Position numbers and translations under genes: made by a program. This document shows, piece after piece, positions 33,018 to 42,603 of a stretch of 64,000 nt of DNA. A model generated the notes under the pieces. That model was not told the DNA's origin and ran no database searches. It saw nothing but the letters and a program-made list of their open reading frames with translations. Source of the DNA: DATBLE01 sp963719325 (GTDB lineage: Bacteria > Actinomycetota > Thermoleophilia > Gaiellales > Gaiellaceae); assembly GCA_963719325.1 (NCBI GenBank), contig CAVRBW010000022.1, positions 1 to 64,000 on the forward strand, read 5' to 3'. The stretch's first letter is position 1. The number at the start of each line of letters is the position of its first letter.

Positions 33018-33620
33018 ATGCACCGGACCCCTCCCCTGACCCGAAGCGTCGCCGGCGCCCTCCTGGCCGTCGCGGCCCTCGCGGCAAGTCCGGCAGTTCC
33101 CGCGGCAGGCGCCCCACCGAAACCACCGCCCAAGAAGACCAAGCTCACCGCACCGTTCGACGGCAACTCCTGCGGCTTGCTCGCCGGCAAGCAGCTCGCG
33201 GCAGTGGACCTCGCCGCCCCCTGCAAGCGACTCAAGACGCTCAAGCTCCACGGGCCGCTGGGAACCTTCACCGAGTATCCGGCGCGCTACGGCAGCACCC
33301 TCTCGCACTGGCTGGGGATCACCGTGGTCAAGGCGAGCAACGCGAGTCTCGCCCTGTCGGTGCTGAAGGCTGCGCCGAACGAGACCCTGCACAAGCTTGG
33401 GGCGACGGGAATCGACTTCGACACCGGCCACAGCCCCGCCGGCCACGACGAGGCCGGCCACGCCAAGCCGGATCACCGCTGGGCGATGGTCGCCTTCCTG
33501 GCCGGCGGTGCCTACGCCTGCGGCATCCGTGTCGAGGACGACAACGGCGAGCCGACCGAAGCGAGCCTGCTGAAAGCCGTTCTGGCGATGGTGAAGCCTG
33601 TCCGAGCGAAGCTGAAGTAG
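33018..33620 (+). CDS. secreted hypothetical protein
   Basis: A 200-residue protein with a signal peptide (MHRTPPLTRSVAGALLAVAALAASPAVPAAG) followed by a proline and lysine-rich linker. The mature domain has three cysteines (SCGLL, PCKRL, ACGIR) and a histidine-rich loop (DTGHSPAGHDEAGHAKPDHR) that might bind metal. No family was recognised. AAAGGAG precedes the ATG at 33018. It follows the propeller protein by 62 bases and may be cotranscribed. Confidence 0.65.
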   Translation: MHRTPPLTRSVAGALLAVAALAASPAVPAAGAPPKPPPKKTKLTAPFDGNSCGLLAGKQLAAVDLAAPCKRLKTLKLHGPLGTFTEYPARYGSTLSHWLGITVVKASNASLALSVLKAAPNETLHKLGATGIDFDTGHSPAGHDEAGHAKPDHRWAMVAFLAGGAYACGIRVEDDNGEPTEASLLKAVLAMVKPVRAKLK

Positions 33621-33638
33621 GCGCTCTGCGCCGCTGGT

Positions 33639-33658
33639 GGGCCGCTCGGGTCCGGCCC
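33639..33658. terminator. weak hairpin between convergent genes
   Basis: GGGCCG and CGGCCC form a 6-pair stem with an 8-base loop between the secreted-protein stop and the LAL regulator stop. No T run is present. Confidence 0.3.
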
Positions 33659-33668
33659 CCGCTACCCG

Positions 33669-36398
33669 CTACACGGCGCGAAGCCGACCGGTACGCGCGT
33701 CGAGCGCCCGTGCGAGCTGCGCCCGCGAGCGGATGCCGAGCTTGCGGTAGGCGCGCGCCAGGTTCGCCTCGACCGCTTTCTGGGTGACGAAGACCTCGGC
33801 GGCGATCGCCCGATTGGTGAGCCCCGCGGCGGCGAGCTGGGCGACCCGCAGCTCGGTCGCGCTCAGGTCCTGCGGCGCTCTGCGCACCGCCACCCGCTGC
33901 AGCTCGGCCTCCGCGCGATCCGCCCACGCCTCCGCGCCGAGACGCCGGAAGATCGCGAGCGCCTCCTCGAGCGCGGCCCGCGCCTCGCGCTTCTGCTTCA
34001 GGCGTCGGAGAACCTGACCCTGGACGAGCAGCGTGCGAGCGCGCTCGAAGGGAACCGGGCTGTGTTCGTGCTCGGCGAGCGCGCGGTCGAGCGCCTGCGC
34101 CGCGCCCTCCAGGTCTCCGCGCGCGGCGAGCACGAGCCCCCGGGAACGGGAGGACACGGCCAGGCTCCACGGAATGCGCGACCGCGCCGACCGCTCCTCG
34201 AAGCGAGCGAGGAGCACCTCCGCCCGGTCGAGATCGCCGACTCCGACGGCGGCCTCGATCGCGTCGCCGTCGACGCGCCACACCGCCGGCTCGCGGAAGT
34301 TCACGCGGTCGAGCTCCGCCAGAGCCTCCGCGAGATACCGGTCGGCCGCCTCGGTCGCGCCGCCAGCCAGCTCGGCCAGACCGAGGCACCGGTTCCAGAT
34401 CATCGCGACGATCGGCTCGCCCGGACGAGCGCGCTCGGCGGCCGCTCGCACCGCCTCGAGCCGCCCGGCGTGCGCATCGACGAAGGTCCGCCACGGCTCG
34501 ACGCCCTCCAGCTCGACCCCGAGCTGCTCGAAGGCGTCGCGCATGCGCTCGGTGAGCCCGGCGGCCTCCTCCCACTCGCCCGCCCACGTCTCCAGGACCA
34601 CCTGATTGAGCAGGATGTTCGCGAGCGAGGAGTCATCGCCCTCTTCGCGCGCTGCCAGCTCGGCCTGCGCGAGCCGCTCCCGTGCCCCGTCGAGATCGTC
34701 GACGTAGCGGAGCCACTGCCCGAGCTTGAACACGACCCGGGCGTCGACGATCGCGGGCGGCGCGGCCGCCTCGAGATCGAGCGCCCGATCGGCGGCCGCC
34801 GCGTCGAACCCCTGTCCGAGGAAGAGATCTGCCCGCACGCGTGCGCTCAGCGCCTTCGCGACCAGCTCCGGGTCGGGATCGGGCAGGTCGTCCAGCAATG
34901 CGAGGGCAGCCCGCGCGGCAGCGGCGGCCTTCGGCAGGTCGACCGTTCCCGCGTGCATCGCGATCGACGCGTGGCACCGAGCTCGAACCAGCGCGTCTCG
35001 CGCCGCAAGCAGCGCTTCCTCGGCGAGAGCGGCCGCAGCCGACTCTCCCCGGCGCCAGAAGTCGATCTCGGCAAGCGTGAGCAGTGCCCGAGCGCGGAGA
35101 TCTCCGGGCCCGAGGTCGCCGAGGAGCTCCTCGAGCTGTCGAGCAGCACGCTGGTAGTCGCCGGCGAGGAGGAGATGCTCGGCCAGGTCGAGCCGCCGCC
35201 AGTCGGCCTCGGCGCTGCCTTCGGGCGTGAGCCGGATCGCGAGCTCCGTCAGCTCGGCGGCCGCGTCGGGCGCTCCTCGCATGCGAGCCTGGCGCGCCGC
35301 CTCCTCGACCGCCCCGGCCACGCGTTCCTCCGGACCGTCGCAGGAGAGAGCGAGGTGACGTGCTCGCTCCTCCGGGTCGGTCACTGCGTCGGCCAGCGCC
35401 CGGTGCATCTCCCGCCGGCGGCTCAGCGACGCGGACGAGTAGACGGCCGATGCGAAGAGCGGATGGGCAAACTGGATTCGCCGGTCGGAGCCAATCCGCA
35501 CGAGCCCCGCCTCCTCCGCCGGAGCAAGGGCCTGGGCGTCGACGAGACCAAGGTCCGGCCTTGCCAGCGCGGCTACCCGTAGGAGCGCGCTGCGCGTCCT
35601 CGCCGGCGTCGAGCGGACCCGCTGCGCGACGAGCGTTCGCAGATCCTCGGGAACAGGGAGTCGCGCGGGATCGCCCGGGCCCTCACGGTCGAGGAGTCGC
35701 GCGATCTCCAGCGCGTACAGCGGATTTCCGGCCGACGCCTGCGCGATCCGGACGAGGGTCGGGCGCGGGAACGTCCGCCCCAGGTTCTCGGCGACGATGC
35801 GGTGGAGCGCGGCGACCGACAGCGGCCCCAGCTCGAGACGACGCAAGCGCTCCACGCGAGTGAGCCGGGTAAGCGCCTCGGTCTGCTCCGATCGCAGCGA
35901 CAGGATCAGCCGAACGGGCTCCTCGACGAAGCGCCGGAGAGCGAACTCGAGTGCCGCCAGCGTCGGCGGATCGAGCCAGTGGACGTCGTCGACGGCGATC
36001 ACGAGGTCACGGTCGGCGGCGAGCTCTCGGAGCAGGGAGAGCAAGGCAGTCCCGACGAGCCGCCGCTCCGGCGGGCGAGTCGTCTCGGCACGCAGCAGCG
36101 CGACCTCGAGGGCATGGCGCTGCGGGGCCGGCAGGGCGGTCGCGAACGCACCGGGCTCGACCGCCGAGAGAAGGTCGGTCAGACCGGCGAAGGAGAGCTT
36201 CGCCTCCGATTCCGCAGGCCTCGCGGCGAGCACCGTGGCGTCTCGTTCTCGCGCGCGGCGAACGGCCTCGACCCACAGCGTCGTCTTGCCGATGCCCGGA
36301 TCCCCGACGATCGCGAGCGCCCGGGCGCCGCGGTCTTCCTCGGCCAGGAACGCCTCGACGACCGCAATCTCGGACTCGCGTCCGACAACCCTCGGCAC
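33669..36398 (-). CDS. LAL-type LuxR transcriptional regulator
   Basis: A 909-residue large ATP-binding regulator. The N-terminal AAA module has GDPGIGKTTLW (Walker A, about residues 32-42), LVIAVDDVHWLDP (Walker B) and LILSLRSEQTEALTRL. A long tetratricopeptide-like helical region fills about residues 350-830. The C-terminal LuxR helix-turn-helix is LSATELRVAQLAAAGLTNRAIAAEVFVTQKAVEANL. Such proteins sense small ligands, often in carbohydrate or secondary metabolism. The GTG is 6 bases from TACCCT (minus strand, 36405-36410). It is divergent from purL. Confidence 0.93.
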   Translation of the reverse strand: MPRVVGRESEIAVVEAFLAEEDRGARALAIVGDPGIGKTTLWVEAVRRARERDATVLAARPAESEAKLSFAGLTDLLSAVEPGAFATALPAPQRHALEVALLRAETTRPPERRLVGTALLSLLRELAADRDLVIAVDDVHWLDPPTLAALEFALRRFVEEPVRLILSLRSEQTEALTRLTRVERLRRLELGPLSVAALHRIVAENLGRTFPRPTLVRIAQASAGNPLYALEIARLLDREGPGDPARLPVPEDLRTLVAQRVRSTPARTRSALLRVAALARPDLGLVDAQALAPAEEAGLVRIGSDRRIQFAHPLFASAVYSSASLSRRREMHRALADAVTDPEERARHLALSCDGPEERVAGAVEEAARQARMRGAPDAAAELTELAIRLTPEGSAEADWRRLDLAEHLLLAGDYQRAARQLEELLGDLGPGDLRARALLTLAEIDFWRRGESAAAALAEEALLAARDALVRARCHASIAMHAGTVDLPKAAAAARAALALLDDLPDPDPELVAKALSARVRADLFLGQGFDAAAADRALDLEAAAPPAIVDARVVFKLGQWLRYVDDLDGARERLAQAELAAREEGDDSSLANILLNQVVLETWAGEWEEAAGLTERMRDAFEQLGVELEGVEPWRTFVDAHAGRLEAVRAAAERARPGEPIVAMIWNRCLGLAELAGGATEAADRYLAEALAELDRVNFREPAVWRVDGDAIEAAVGVGDLDRAEVLLARFEERSARSRIPWSLAVSSRSRGLVLAARGDLEGAAQALDRALAEHEHSPVPFERARTLLVQGQVLRRLKQKREARAALEEALAIFRRLGAEAWADRAEAELQRVAVRRAPQDLSATELRVAQLAAAGLTNRAIAAEVFVTQKAVEANLARAYRKLGIRSRAQLARALDARTGRLRAV

Positions 36399-36404
36399 AC
36401 CGAG

Positions 36405-36465
36405 AGGGTATTCGCGGGCCGGGGCCGGTGCATGACACCAGGCCGTCGGCCCGCCCGGCTAGACT
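36405..36465. promoter_or_regulatory. divergent leaderless promoters, LAL regulator / purL
   Basis: TACCCT (minus, 36405-36410) is 6 bases from the regulator GTG. TAGACT (plus, 36460-36465) is 7 bases from the CTG proposed as the purL start. The purD, purM and gntK promoters use the identical hexamer TAGACT. Confidence 0.6.
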
Positions 36466-36472
36466 CGGCTCC

Positions 36473-38572
36473 CTGACGCAGGTCGCGGAACCGTTGCATC
36501 GCTCGCTCGGCCTCACCGACGGGGAGCTCGGCCGTATCCGCGAGCTGCTCGGCCGCGACCCCAACCACTTCGAGCTGGCGGTCTTCTCGCTGCTCTGGTC
36601 GGAGCATTGCGGCTACAAACACTCCGCACTTCTCCTCAAGCGCTTCCCGAGCGGCGGCGAGCGCGTCCTGCAGGGACCCGGCGAGAACGCCGGCGTGATC
36701 GACCTCGGCGACGGCGAGGCGGTCGCCTTCAAGGTCGAGAGCCACAATCATCCCTCGGCGGTCGAGCCGTTCCAGGGGGCGGCGACCGGCGTCGGCGGGA
36801 TCCTCCGGGACATCGTCGCGATGGGCGCCAGGCCGATCGCGCTCCTCGACGGCCTGCGCTTCGGGCAGCCGGATCACGCGTTCGACCGGGCCGTTGCCGG
36901 GCTCGGCAACTACGGGAACTCGGTCGGAGTGGCAACGGTCGGCGGCGAAGCCGTCTTCGACCCTGCCTACGCCGACAACTGCCTCGTCAACGCGATGTGC
37001 GTCGGGCTGCTCCCGAGCGCGCGGCTGACGAGCGCGAAAGCCCAGACGCCCGGCCACCTGCTCGTGCTCTACGGCGCGACCACCGGCCGCGACGGCATCG
37101 GCGGCGCGAGCGTCCTCGCCAGCCAGGAGCTCGGCGAAGGAGCAGCCGAGAAACGGCCGTCGGTCCAGATCGGCGACCCCTTCACGGGCAAGAAGCTGAT
37201 CGAGGTCTCCGTCGAGCTCGTCGAGCGCGGCCTGGTCGAGTCGCTGCAGGACTGCGGCGCCGCCGGGCTCGCTTCTGCACTCGCCGAGATGGCCCGGGAC
37301 GGTGCGGGCATCGACGTCCGCCTCGATCGCGTGCCGCTCCGTGAGGAGCTCGAGCCGTGGGAGATCATGATCTCCGAGAGCCAGGAGCGAATGGTCGCGG
37401 TCGTCCGCCCCGGATTCCTGGAGGCGGTCGAGCGCGTGTGCGCTCGCTGGGAGCTCCACTGCACGCCGGTCGGCGAGGTCACCGACACCGGTCAGCTGCG
37501 GGCGTATCACGGCGGCGAGCTGCTCGGGGAGATCGTCGCGGACTTCCTGACCGAGGAGGCTCCCCGCTATCGCGTCGAGCCCGTCCCGCAAGCAGCGGCT
37601 CCGGAGCCCCCGATGCCGGTCGGACCGTCGACGACGCAGGCGCTACTCGATCTGCTCGCCTCACCCAACATCTGCAGCCGGGCGTGGATCTACGAGCGGT
37701 ACGACCACCTGGTCGGCTCGCGGACCGTCCGCCGGCCCGGGCTCGGAGCGGCCGTCCTGCGCCTGCGCCCGTCGCACCGCGGACTCGCCGTCTCGCTCGA
37801 CGGCTGCGGGCGGCTCGCCAGCATCGGTCCGCGCACGGGCGGCGCGCTTGCGGTGCTCGAGGCAGCCCGGAACGTCGCCTGCGCCGGCGGCCAGCCGCTC
37901 GGGCTCACCGACTGCCTCAACTTCGGCAACCCCGAGAAAGGAGAGGTCGCCTGGCAGCTGGTCGAGGCGATCGAAGGGATGGCGCTGGCCGCGGAGGCGC
38001 TCGAGATCCCCGTCGTCTCGGGAAACGTCTCGCTGTACAACGAGACCGACGGGCGCCCGATCCACCCGACGCCGGTGGTCGGCTGCGTCGGGCTCGTACC
38101 CGACGTGCGCGCCGTGCCGACTCACTGGCGAGAGGGAGACGTCGTCCTGCTCGCAGGCGCGCCGGAGCTGTCGCTCTCCGGCTCGGAGTACCAGGCGCTC
38201 TACGGGGAGGTCGGCGGCAGACCCGCGAACCTCGACCTGATCGCGGAGGCCCGGCTCGTCGACTTCCTCTGGCGCTCCGCGCCCCTCCTGTCGCTCTCGC
38301 ACGACGCCGCGGAAGGAGGGCTGGCGGTCGCGCTCGCCGAGGCGGCGATCTGGAGCGGGGTCGGCGCGAAGCTCGAGCTGGCCACCGACGCCGGCACGCT
38401 CTTCGGCGAGGGCGGCGGCCAGGCGGTGATCGCGTGCGCCCGGGAGGACGTCGAGCGGCTCGCCGGGGTGCCGCTCCGCGAGCTCGGTGTGGTCGGCGGA
38501 GATCGCCTGCTCGGCGTCCGAGTACGAGAGCTCCGCGCAGCCTGGCATGATGGCCGCGGAGGGCTTGACTGA
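36473..38572 (+). CDS. purL: FGAM synthase large subunit PurL, probable CTG start
   Basis: Catalyses ATP-dependent amidation of FGAR using ammonia from PurQ with PurS. The 699-residue protein is the short Gram-positive form, with LWSEHCGYKHSALLLKRFP, GPGENAGVIDLGDG, FKVESHNHPSAVEPFQGAATGVGG, SLQDCGAAGLASALAEMA and a second AIR-synthase-like half (LTDCLNFGNPEKGEVAWQ, SLSHDAAEGGLAVALAEAA). No ATG or GTG exists at the expected N-terminus. CTG 36473 gives LTQVAEPLHRSLGLTD and lies 7 bases after TAGACT; TTG 36494 is the only other candidate. The stop overlaps purF. Confidence 0.93.
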   Translation: MTQVAEPLHRSLGLTDGELGRIRELLGRDPNHFELAVFSLLWSEHCGYKHSALLLKRFPSGGERVLQGPGENAGVIDLGDGEAVAFKVESHNHPSAVEPFQGAATGVGGILRDIVAMGARPIALLDGLRFGQPDHAFDRAVAGLGNYGNSVGVATVGGEAVFDPAYADNCLVNAMCVGLLPSARLTSAKAQTPGHLLVLYGATTGRDGIGGASVLASQELGEGAAEKRPSVQIGDPFTGKKLIEVSVELVERGLVESLQDCGAAGLASALAEMARDGAGIDVRLDRVPLREELEPWEIMISESQERMVAVVRPGFLEAVERVCARWELHCTPVGEVTDTGQLRAYHGGELLGEIVADFLTEEAPRYRVEPVPQAAAPEPPMPVGPSTTQALLDLLASPNICSRAWIYERYDHLVGSRTVRRPGLGAAVLRLRPSHRGLAVSLDGCGRLASIGPRTGGALAVLEAARNVACAGGQPLGLTDCLNFGNPEKGEVAWQLVEAIEGMALAAEALEIPVVSGNVSLYNETDGRPIHPTPVVGCVGLVPDVRAVPTHWREGDVVLLAGAPELSLSGSEYQALYGEVGGRPANLDLIAEARLVDFLWRSAPLLSLSHDAAEGGLAVALAEAAIWSGVGAKLELATDAGTLFGEGGGQAVIACAREDVERLAGVPLRELGVVGGDRLLGVRVRELRAAWHDGRGGLD

Positions 38573-40038
38573 TGTGTGGCGTGCTCGGAATCTGCGCGCC
38601 TGACCGCGACGTCGCGCGGCTGGCTCACTTCGGGCTGCACGCACTCCAGCACCGAGGCCAGGAGTCGGCAGGAATCGCCGTCTCGGACCGAGGGAATCTG
38701 ACCGTCCTCCGCGACATGGGCCTCGTCACGCAGGTCTTCGACGAGCGGAAGGTGAGCGGTCTGCACGGGCAGGTCGCGATCGGTCACACCCGCTACTCGA
38801 CGACGGGCTCCGCCAAGTGGACGAACGCGCAGCCCCTGATCCACCATGGGCGCGCGCGCACGGTCGCCCTGGGCCACAACGGCAACCTCGTGAACGCGTC
38901 CGACCTCCGAGCAGAGCTCGCCGCAGACGGTGTGCGGCTCGGCTCGAGCTCGGACACGGAGTTGATCGCGGCGTTGATCGGCAACGACCCTGCACCGCTC
39001 GCCGAGGCGGTCGGAAACGCAATGGCGCGGTTGGAAGGTGCGTACTCCGTGACCGCTCTGGCCGAGAGCAAGCTGGTCGCCTTCCGCGATCCCCACGGCT
39101 TCCGGCCGCTCGTCCTCGGCCGACTCGGCGCGGCTGCAAGCGCCGCCGGCAAAGCCGTCGGCGCCCGGCCAGATGGTCGGGCCGCCTTCGGCGGCCGTGG
39201 GGGCTGGCTGGTCGTCTCGGAGACCTGCGCGCTCGACCTGGTCGGCGCCGAGCTGGAGCGCGAGATCGCACCCGGCGAGCTGATCGTGGCGGACGAGACC
39301 ACCTTCGAGGCGACTCAGGCGGTGCCGGTGGAAGGCGGGGCGCTCTGCATCTTCGAGTTCTTCTACCTGGCACGGCCGGATTCGCGTCTCGAGGGGATCG
39401 AGGTCCACGGCGCGCGTGTCCGAATGGGGCAGCGTTTGGCAGCGGAGGCGCCGGTCGAGGCCGACCTCGTGCTCCCGATTCCGGACTCGGGCACGCCGGC
39501 GGCAATCGGCTTCTCGCGTGCGACCGGCATCCCGTTCAGCGAGGGGCTGATCAAGAACCGGTACGTCGGGCGAACGTTCATCCAACCCGACCAGGCGTTG
39601 CGCCAGCAGGGGATCCGGCTGAAGTTCAACCCGCTCGCCGAGGTCGCCGGCAAACGGGTCGTGGTCATCGACGACTCGATCGTGCGCGGGAACACGACGC
39701 GTCAGATCGTCGGCATGCTCTTCGACGCCGGCGCGACCGAGGTCCACGTACGCGTCTCGTCGCCGCCGATCGTGGGGCCGTGCTTCTACGGGATCGACCT
39801 CGCGGACGAGGACGAGCTGATCGCAGCCGGGCAGTCGGTCGAAGGGGTGCGGGAGTCGATCGGCGCGACCTCACTCGCGTACCTCTCGCTCGCCGGGTTG
39901 CAGGACGCGACGAGGCGACCCGAGTCGGCGCTCTGCCGGGCGTGCCTCACGGGCACGTACCCGACGCGGATCCCGGAAGGGCGCAGCCTGGCGAAGCTCC
40001 GGTTCGAGCCCGCGCCGCCCCAGCCGGCACGCGCGTAG
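38572..40038 (+). CDS. purF: amidophosphoribosyltransferase
   Basis: First committed enzyme of purine synthesis: makes phosphoribosylamine from PRPP and glutamine. The 488-residue protein exposes the catalytic Cys directly after the initiator Met (MCGVLGICAP), with no propeptide to remove. The glutaminase half includes HRGQESAGIAV, IGHTRYSTTGS and GHNGNLVN. The PRPP loop VVVIDDSIVRGNTTRQI is near residues 362-378. C-terminal cysteines (GPCFYGID, CRACLTGTYP) resemble the Fe-S ligands of the Bacillus enzyme. The ATG overlaps the purL stop by one base. Confidence 0.97.
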   Translation: MCGVLGICAPDRDVARLAHFGLHALQHRGQESAGIAVSDRGNLTVLRDMGLVTQVFDERKVSGLHGQVAIGHTRYSTTGSAKWTNAQPLIHHGRARTVALGHNGNLVNASDLRAELAADGVRLGSSSDTELIAALIGNDPAPLAEAVGNAMARLEGAYSVTALAESKLVAFRDPHGFRPLVLGRLGAAASAAGKAVGARPDGRAAFGGRGGWLVVSETCALDLVGAELEREIAPGELIVADETTFEATQAVPVEGGALCIFEFFYLARPDSRLEGIEVHGARVRMGQRLAAEAPVEADLVLPIPDSGTPAAIGFSRATGIPFSEGLIKNRYVGRTFIQPDQALRQQGIRLKFNPLAEVAGKRVVVIDDSIVRGNTTRQIVGMLFDAGATEVHVRVSSPPIVGPCFYGIDLADEDELIAAGQSVEGVRESIGATSLAYLSLAGLQDATRRPESALCRACLTGTYPTRIPEGRSLAKLRFEPAPPQPARA

Positions 40039-40103
40039 CGGGACTAGCCGCCGCTCCGATCGGGAACGTCGTCGGCAACGGCAACGTTCGAAAGGAGACC
40101 CAC

Positions 40104-40352
40104 ATGTCGACGCCAGAGGATCCAGGCGCTCAGCGGAGTATCGGCATCAGCCCTGTGATGCCGGCGAGGATGCCGATCCCGGGGAACGCCGAGCTGGCCG
40201 TCTTCCTGATCGTCTGGATCATCATCGCGATCATCTGGGCTGCCAGCGACCAGGTCGGGGCAGGCGCATTCGTGACCGCGACGACCGCGCTCACGTTCGG
40301 CTATCTGATCAGCCGAGGAATCGCGAAGGCAAGCCGGGTGCTGGAGCAGTAG
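40104..40352 (+). CDS. small membrane protein
   Basis: An 82-residue protein of unknown function with two predicted helices, about residues 29-48 (AELAVFLIVWIIIAIIWAAS) and 54-70 (GAFVTATTALTFGYLIS). The N-terminus is polar and proline-containing. The ATG at 40104 has AAAGGAG 6 bases upstream, so this start is clear although the frame is open much further back inside purF. It follows purF by 65 bases and is followed by a good terminator. Confidence 0.75.
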   Translation: MSTPEDPGAQRSIGISPVMPARMPIPGNAELAVFLIVWIIIAIIWAASDQVGAGAFVTATTALTFGYLISRGIAKASRVLEQ

Positions 40353-40374
40353 ACCGGTCAGGGCAGCTGCCGGG

Positions 40375-40406
40375 ACGGAGCGCCCGCCAGGGCGCTCCGT
40401 CGTTTC
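40375..40406 (+). terminator. rho-independent-type terminator after the purL-purF unit
   Basis: ACGGAGCGCCC, loop GCCA, then GGGCGCTCCGT form a perfect 11-pair stem followed by CGTTTCC. It closes the purL-purF-membrane protein unit. Confidence 0.75.
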
Positions 40407-40519
40407 CCGTGAGCATCCCTCAGGCGAGTGGTTCGGTTGACACAGTCCGGCCACGTCAGGAGAATCCGCGCGGTCAGGTGGGGAAACGGGAGACTCCTCT
40501 GACAGGGAAGGGGTTGAAG

Positions 40520-40948
40520 ATGGCTGGACGTTTGCGGGCCCTGGCGGCGACCGTCGTCGTTACCGGCGTGGTGGCCGGTGTCGCGGCTGCGGCGAGTGGC
40601 GCGGAGAAGCTCGTCCTGTTCGGGCCATATGGAGGGGCACGTTGCGACGGCACGGGGATCACGGCCGGCGCCCCGGGAGGCTACGGCTTCGCGCACATCA
40701 ACGGCACGGGGACGATCAGGGCAAGCGTGTCCGTGAAGGCCCTTTCGCCCAACACGACCTACTACCTGCGATTCATCCAGGGAGTGGACGACTGCGGGGT
40801 GACGGACGCGACTTTCACGACCAACGCGCACGGTAAAGGTCACGTCTCCGTTTTCGAGCCGAGCGTGAGCACGCACGCCTACGTCTTCATCGAGGATGGC
40901 CCTGCGACGCAGTTCTACGTCACGGAGACGTATTTCCACGCGCTCTAG
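40520..40948 (+). CDS. small secreted protein
   Basis: A 142-residue exported protein. The signal peptide is residues 1-27 (MAGRLRALAATVVVTGVVAGVAAAASG). The mature part is beta-rich (GTGTIRASVSVKALSPNTTYYLRFIQG) and ends FYVTETYFHAL. Two cysteines (RCDGTG, DDCGVTD) could pair. The layout recalls small Ig-like or jelly-roll domains, but no family was recognised. The ATG at 40520 is preceded by a weak GAAGGGG. It lies directly after the terminator of the purL-purF unit. Confidence 0.65.
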   Translation: MAGRLRALAATVVVTGVVAGVAAAASGAEKLVLFGPYGGARCDGTGITAGAPGGYGFAHINGTGTIRASVSVKALSPNTTYYLRFIQGVDDCGVTDATFTTNAHGKGHVSVFEPSVSTHAYVFIEDGPATQFYVTETYFHAL

Positions 40949-40954
40949 GCGCCG

Positions 40955-41377
40955 TCAGGCGGCGTGGCCGGGCACGTGCACGATCTCCAGCTTGATCCCG
41001 TCCGGGTCGTAGAAGAAGACGGCGTAGTAGCCGGGGATGTACGAGTACTCCTCCGGGCCGCTCTCGATCTCGATCCCGGGCTGGGTGCGAAGCCAGTCGG
41101 CGCGTTCGTCGACAGCGAAGCGGGACGGGGCCTCCAGCGCGAGATGGTGGAGTCCGACGCGGTATCGGTCGTGGGGCCGATCCGACTGGGTCTGCGCCTC
41201 GCGCAACCCGATCGAACTGCCCGGCCCGGACAGGTACCAGATCGTCTCCCCCCGCTCGCCCTCGACCTCGCCGACCCGATGCCAGCCCAGCGGCCCGAGC
41301 AGTTCCCGGTAGAACGGCAGGCTGCGCAGGATCGAGGAGACGACCAGATCAACGTGATGAACGCCGGTCGAGCGCAT
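40955..41377 (-). CDS. VOC-family protein
   Basis: A 140-residue glyoxalase/dioxygenase-fold protein. It begins TGVHHVDLVVSSILRSLPFYRELLGPLGW, has GLHHLALEAPS in the middle and FFYDPDGIKLEIVHVPGH at the end, giving the His, His and Glu metal positions. Substrate unknown. It is convergent with the small secreted protein, 6 bases away. No clear promoter hexamer was seen at the expected distance from its ATG. Confidence 0.85.
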   Translation of the reverse strand: MRSTGVHHVDLVVSSILRSLPFYRELLGPLGWHRVGEVEGERGETIWYLSGPGSSIGLREAQTQSDRPHDRYRVGLHHLALEAPSRFAVDERADWLRTQPGIEIESGPEEYSYIPGYYAVFFYDPDGIKLEIVHVPGHAA

Positions 41378-41700
41378 GGTGTGCAGCTCGAATGATCGAT
41401 CCGGAGCCGGATGGCCCGGTGCGGGCTATGCCACGCGCTGATCCGCGAGGGAGCATCTGGGCGCCGAACAGGTCGAGCGACGTTGCATGTCGGCTCCCAC
41501 CATCCGCCGGAGACGCAGGCGCCGGCGTAGAAGGAGGAGACGACCCGGTCGATACGGCACGGTTGGGTCTCCCGCGAACGCACCGGTCGTGCCGCGCCGA
41601 ACCAGGCCCTCGATGTCGACTGCGTAGAACATGCAACCATCGTGCCGGTGCCGTTGCATGAGCGCAAATGATTGTTTTCGATGTAACATCAGCTCTGTTT
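41378..41700. other. 323-base gap upstream of the LysR gene
   Basis: No supported gene was found. Minus-strand frames from ATGs near 41632-41640 exist, but they have arginine-rich shadow composition and no recognisable motif; a decayed gene cannot be excluded. The last 40 bases before the LysR ATG are AT-rich, with TGAT (41669-41672) and ATCA (41688-41691) as short inverted arms around a TAACAT hexamer (41684-41689), a plausible LysR autoregulatory promoter. Confidence 0.4.
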
Positions 41701-42603
41701 ATGCTCGATCCAAGGCGGCTCCTGACGTTCCGCGAGGTGGCGCTTCGACGTTCGTTCTCACATGCCGCCGAGGCGCTCGCGCTCACGCAACCGGCGGTTT
41801 CGCTGCAGGTCCGGGCACTCGAGACACAGATCGGCGTGCGGCTGATCGAGCGGCGGCGGGGCTTGTTCGCGCTGACGCCGACCGGCGAGCTGCTGCTTGC
41901 TCATGCCAATCAGGTGGCGGACCGCCTGCGCCTGGCGGAGACCCAGCTCGGCGAGCTGCTCGCGTCGCAGCGGAGGCGCCTGCGGCTGGGGGTGTTTCCC
42001 AGCATCCTCGCCGCCGTCGTCCCCTCGGCGATCGGTCGGTTGCGCGAGTCCGCGGACAACCTCGAGCTCAGCGCGACCGAGGGCAGCACCGAGGAGCTCG
42101 TCCTTCGTCTCCGGGACGGCCGTCTGCACGTGGCCGTCTGCTTCCAGGACGCGGCCGCAGCTCCACGCGACCACGAAGGCCTGCGCCGACGGGACCTCTT
42201 CACCGAGTCGATGGTCGCCGCCGTCGGTCCCGGGCACCGCCTCGTCGGACGGAAGCGGATCAAGTTGGCCGAGCTGGCCGAGGATCCCTGGATCGCAGCG
42301 ACCCCCGACGGTCTGATCTACCGGGCGTGCGTCGCAGCGGGCTTCGAGCCGCGCATCGCGTATTCGACCGGAGATCCGCTTGCGATCCGCGGGCTCATCG
42401 CTGCAGGGCTTGCGGTCTCGCTGATGCCGCGTCTGCTCACGGCGCACCTGCACGGAGTCTCGACCGCAGCCGTCGCCGGGGGCGGGCCGCGCCGGACGGT
42501 GTACGCGCTCACGCCCACCTCGGGCGCGCATCCTCTCGCAGAGCCGTTCCTCGACGCGCTCTGCGCCGAAGCCGCGCCCTACGTCGGGTCCGGGCGCTCC
42601 TGA
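41701..42603 (+). CDS. LysR-family transcriptional regulator
   Basis: A 300-residue regulator. The N-terminal winged helix is RLLTFREVALRRSFSHAAEALALTQPAVSLQVRALETQIGVRLIERRR (about residues 6-53, listed by its ends). The C-terminal part is a periplasmic-binding-like effector domain starting at RLRLGVFPSILA. The target genes are not evident; the nearest neighbours are a VOC protein and CtaG. The ATG at 41701 follows the AT-rich region directly. Its 3' end overlaps the convergent ctaG by 25 bases. Confidence 0.92.
   Translation: MLDPRRLLTFREVALRRSFSHAAEALALTQPAVSLQVRALETQIGVRLIERRRGLFALTPTGELLLAHANQVADRLRLAETQLGELLASQRRRLRLGVFPSILAAVVPSAIGRLRESADNLELSATEGSTEELVLRLRDGRLHVAVCFQDAAAAPRDHEGLRRRDLFTESMVAAVGPGHRLVGRKRIKLAELAEDPWIAATPDGLIYRACVAAGFEPRIAYSTGDPLAIRGLIAAGLAVSLMPRLLTAHLHGVSTAAVAGGGPRRTVYALTPTSGAHPLAEPFLDALCAEAAPYVGSGRS

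Noticed and set aside
41426..41667. Small minus-strand gene divergent from LysR
   Set aside because: Candidate frames switch composition, have no family motif and no promoter hexamer at the leaderless spacing.
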